From the NCBI GenBank assembly GCA_003556605.1, contig PWQX01000195.1, forward strand, positions 1-34,031: DNA of 34,031 bases, read 5' to 3'. Positions within the stretch are counted from its first letter, which is position 1. Each line of letters begins with the position of its first letter. The position numbers and the translations under genes are program-made. The stretch is from Spirochaetaceae bacterium. Lineage in GTDB: Bacteria > Spirochaetota > Spirochaetia > DSM-27196 > SLAA01. Shown one piece after another: positions 31,674-34,031 of the stretch. The notes under the pieces are model-generated. The model was not told the origin of the DNA, searched no databases, and was given only the letters and a program-made list of their open reading frames with translations.

Positions 31674-33062
31674 TCAGGCGTGCACCGCCCAGCCTTCGGC
31701 GGTGCGGGCGGCTTCCATCACCGCCTCCGACAAAGTGGGATGCGCGTGCACCATAGTCGCGATATCCGCGGGCAGTAGTTCGCCCTTCTTGGCGAGCAGC
31801 AGCTCGTGGATTAACTCGGTTGCGTTGGCGCCGACCACGTGCCCGGCGAGGATCTCGCGGGTCTCGCGGTCGTACAGCACCTTCACAAGCCCTTCGGACT
31901 GCTCAGCGGCCACCGACTTACCCGCGCCTCGATACGGGAACACCGCCTTCTCGAACTCAAGGCCGCGCTCCCGTGCCTGCTCTTCGGTAGGTCCGAAGCT
32001 TCCGATCTCAGGAACAGTGTACACCGCCGACGGCCCGAGCTCGTCCGGCAGCCGCGGTTCAACCGTGTGCCCGGCCATGTGCTCAGCGGCGATTTCGGCC
32101 TCCTTCATCGCCCAATGTGCGAGAAGCGGCGTGGCAATCACATCGCCGACAGCGTAGATACCCGCGACTGCCGTGCGGTAGTAATTCTCGGTCTCTATAA
32201 AGCCCTTCTCGATCTTCACCCCAAGCTCCTCGAGCCCGAGGTCGGCACTGTTCGGTGCGCGGCCCACTGCCACCAGCAGCTTGTCACATTCCAAGGTACG
32301 GGTCTCACCGCCCTGCTCAACCGTGAGCCGCAGTGCGTCCCGGCCGCGCTCCAGCCCGGTAGCCTTCGCGGCGGTGAGCATCGTGATCCCGCGGCCTTTA
32401 AACGCCTTGGCGATAACCTCAACCGCCTCGGCGTCCTCAAGTGGAAGGATACGCTCCAGCATCTCAACCACCGTGACCTCAACGCCGAAGGCGTTCATCA
32501 CATGCGCGAACTCCATACCGATTGCGCCGGCTCCCAGGATCACCAAGCGCCTCGGGAGCTCGGTCATCATGAGAACACCGGTTGAGGACAGCACGCGATC
32601 TTCGTCAAACTCAAAACCCGGCAGCCCGCGGGGCTGCGACCCGGTAGCAATCATGATATTCTTGCACGAGAGCTTTTGCTTGCCGTCAACGCTGACCTCA
32701 TTCTTGCCGGTCACGCGGCCGGTGCCGCGGATATACTCGATGTCGTTCTTCTTCAGCAGAAACTGTACGCCCTTCGACAGCTTATCGGCTGCGTTCCGCG
32801 ACTTTTTCTGTACCTTCCGGTAATCGAACCCGTTGTAATCGAGCTTCACGCCGAGCTTCTCGAGCTCAGCGCCGTGCCCGTACACTTCAGCTTGGTGAAT
32901 CAACGCCTTCGACGGGATACATCCAATATTGAGGCAAACACCCCCCGGTTTATCCCTTTCAACGATTGCGGTTTTCAAGCCTAACTGCGAAGCGCGGATC
33001 GCCCCGACATAGCCGCCGGGCCCCGAGCCGATTACCACCAGATCATAGTTGTGTTCAGCCAT
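31674..33062 (-). CDS. lpdA: Dihydrolipoyl dehydrogenase (E3)
   Basis: This FAD enzyme reoxidises dihydrolipoamide on E2 and passes electrons to NAD+. ATG 33062 is chosen because AAGGAG sits six bases upstream; an upstream in-frame ATG at 33089 would add nine residues and lose this site. The 462 residues contain the FAD motif VIGSGPGGYVGA (10-21), the redox disulphide C43-C48 in GGVCLNIGCIPSKALIH, and the NAD motif LVILGAGAIGMEFAHV. VGRAPNS and AVGDVIATPLLAHWAMKE follow, as does the C-terminal HAHPTLSEAVMEA, whose His serves as the base. It follows the E2 gene with a 28-base gap, so it is the last gene of a pyruvate (or 2-oxoacid) dehydrogenase operon. Confidence 0.96.
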   Translation of the reverse strand: MAEHNYDLVVIGSGPGGYVGAIRASQLGLKTAIVERDKPGGVCLNIGCIPSKALIHQAEVYGHGAELEKLGVKLDYNGFDYRKVQKKSRNAADKLSKGVQFLLKKNDIEYIRGTGRVTGKNEVSVDGKQKLSCKNIMIATGSQPRGLPGFEFDEDRVLSSTGVLMMTELPRRLVILGAGAIGMEFAHVMNAFGVEVTVVEMLERILPLEDAEAVEVIAKAFKGRGITMLTAAKATGLERGRDALRLTVEQGGETRTLECDKLLVAVGRAPNSADLGLEELGVKIEKGFIETENYYRTAVAGIYAVGDVIATPLLAHWAMKEAEIAAEHMAGHTVEPRLPDELGPSAVYTVPEIGSFGPTEEQARERGLEFEKAVFPYRGAGKSVAAEQSEGLVKVLYDRETREILAGHVVGANATELIHELLLAKKGELLPADIATMVHAHPTLSEAVMEAARTAEGWAVHA

Positions 33063-33090
33063 GCAGCACTCCTTTGCCTCGAACGACACG

Positions 33091-34031
33091 CTAGAACAGC
33101 ACGCGGTACGGTTGTTCCATGATTTGCTTCAGCTCGTTAAAGAACCGTGCACCGGCCGCGCCGTCGATCACACGGTGGTCGCACGACAGTGTCATCTTCA
33201 TAATCGGCCGCACAACCAAATCGTCGAGCTCGTCTACTACCGGGGTCTTCTGGGTCTTGCCCACTGCAAGGATTGCCGATCCGGGGGGGTTGATGATCGC
33301 GGTGAACTCCTCGATACCGAAAGCGCCGAGATTGCTGATGGTAAAGGTCGCGCCGGTGTACTCTTCCGGCTGCAGCGCGTCGTTCTGCGCCTTCTCGATC
33401 AGCTCCTTGAGCTCGGAATCGATCCGCGCGATACCTTTGCCGCCGCAGTTGCGCACAACCGGGGTAATGAGCCCCGAGCCGGCATCGACCGCGAGGCCAA
33501 TGTCGATACTGCCGTGCTGCAGAATGGAATCCCCCTGCCAGCTCGAGTTGATCACCGGGTGGCGCTTGATCGCTTCGGCGGCGAACTTCATCAGGAACGC
33601 GTTCAACCCGGCCTTCTGCGGCAGTTGCTTATTCAGGGTGCTGCGTGCGCTCGTCACCTGCTCCATATCGACCGAGAGCGTCAGATAAAAATGCGGCGCG
33701 CTGAACTTCGATTCGGCCAGCCTTTGCGCGATCACCCCACGGCGGCGCGACACCGCGATCGTCTCGTCTTGTGCGGCTAACGTCGCTGCACCGGCGTCGG
33801 CGGCGCCCAAGGGAGCTGCGGCCGCCTGCGCCGCTGCACCCGCGGTCGCGGTCAAGGTCTCGATGTCGGCCTTCACGATGCGTCCTTGCGGGCCGCTACC
33901 GGCAACCTGCCGGAGGTCTATTCCCCGGCGCTCGGCGAGCTTACGGGCAAGCGGCGAGGCCTTGATACGCGCTCCATCGGCGGGCGGAGGCGCCGGCGCA
34001 CTGCCGGGCTCGGCTGCTGCACCCGGCACCG
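33091..34031 (-). CDS. Dihydrolipoamide acyltransferase (E2), C-terminal part; 5' partial
   Basis: The frame is open to the window's right edge, so the N-terminus with the lipoyl domain(s) lies outside. The visible part starts with an Ala/Pro-rich linker. A peripheral-subunit-binding domain follows (KASPLARKLAERRGIDLRQVAGSGPQGRIVKADIE), then a second Ala-rich linker and the acyltransferase domain. That domain has RRRGVIAQRLAESKFSAPHFYLTLSVDM, TGATFTISNLGAFGIEEFTAIINPPGSAILAVG and the catalytic SCDHRVIDGA (H, D). It transfers the acetyl group from lipoamide to CoA at the core of the complex. The likely substrate is pyruvate, from the motif style and the following lpdA. E1 genes probably lie upstream, beyond the edge. 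Confidence 0.93.
   Translation of the reverse strand, partial: VPGAAAEPGSAPAPPPADGARIKASPLARKLAERRGIDLRQVAGSGPQGRIVKADIETLTATAGAAAQAAAAPLGAADAGAATLAAQDETIAVSRRRGVIAQRLAESKFSAPHFYLTLSVDMEQVTSARSTLNKQLPQKAGLNAFLMKFAAEAIKRHPVINSSWQGDSILQHGSIDIGLAVDAGSGLITPVVRNCGGKGIARIDSELKELIEKAQNDALQPEEYTGATFTISNLGAFGIEEFTAIINPPGSAILAVGKTQKTPVVDELDDLVVRPIMKMTLSCDHRVIDGAAGARFFNELKQIMEQPYRVLF

Overview
The window looks like chromosomal DNA from a free-living spirochaete (Spirochaetota). The phylum call is an inference. It rests on an LL-diaminopimelate aminotransferase of the plant/chlamydia/spirochaete type, a MurE with an atypical specificity motif, PEGA/TolB-like envelope proteins, a GLUG-repeat lipoprotein with a loose lipobox, a long membrane-anchored coiled-coil protein, and a protein with two receiver domains paired with a hybrid histidine kinase. 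The sequence is GC-rich and densely coded. No tRNA, rRNA or CRISPR array is visible.

Layout. 1-2827: the tail of a class III nucleotide cyclase, then two overlapping genes for exported TolB/PEGA-like proteins with a probable outer-membrane barrel. 2894-4840 (minus): the coiled-coil protein. 5026-5935: a decayed transposase and a non-coding stretch. 5936-7057: the GLUG lipoprotein. 7168-11937: hflK-hflC-murE-ddl, joining membrane protease control to peptidoglycan precursor synthesis. 11982-12491 (minus): a nitroreductase. 12559-15939: an eight-TM protein with a degenerate M28 peptidase domain, then DNA polymerase IV. 16061-17281: dapL. 17297-22713: a divergent pterin/flavin-like cluster. 22674-26607 (minus): a double-receiver regulator and hybrid kinase. 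26722-28563: a phosphohexomutase. 28576-31559 (minus): AI-2E-type transporter, trpS and a MutY-like glycosylase. 31674-34031 (minus): pyruvate dehydrogenase E3 and the C-terminal part of E2.

The most interesting region is 17297-22713. GTP cyclohydrolase II is transcribed away from a tightly overlapping row: stand-alone RibD-type reductase, BchC-like dehydrogenase, PTPS-fold protein, family-4 glycosyltransferase and MFS transporter. No RibE, lumazine synthase or RibD deaminase domain is present. The PTPS-like protein keeps its metal histidines and pterin-anchoring glutamate but has Glu and Asn where the catalytic Cys and His should be. Together these suggest that a GTP-derived compound is made, glycosylated and exported. 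The product is unknown.

Several promoters can be proposed from -35/-10 pairs. Two of them sit so close to the start codon that the transcripts may be leaderless.
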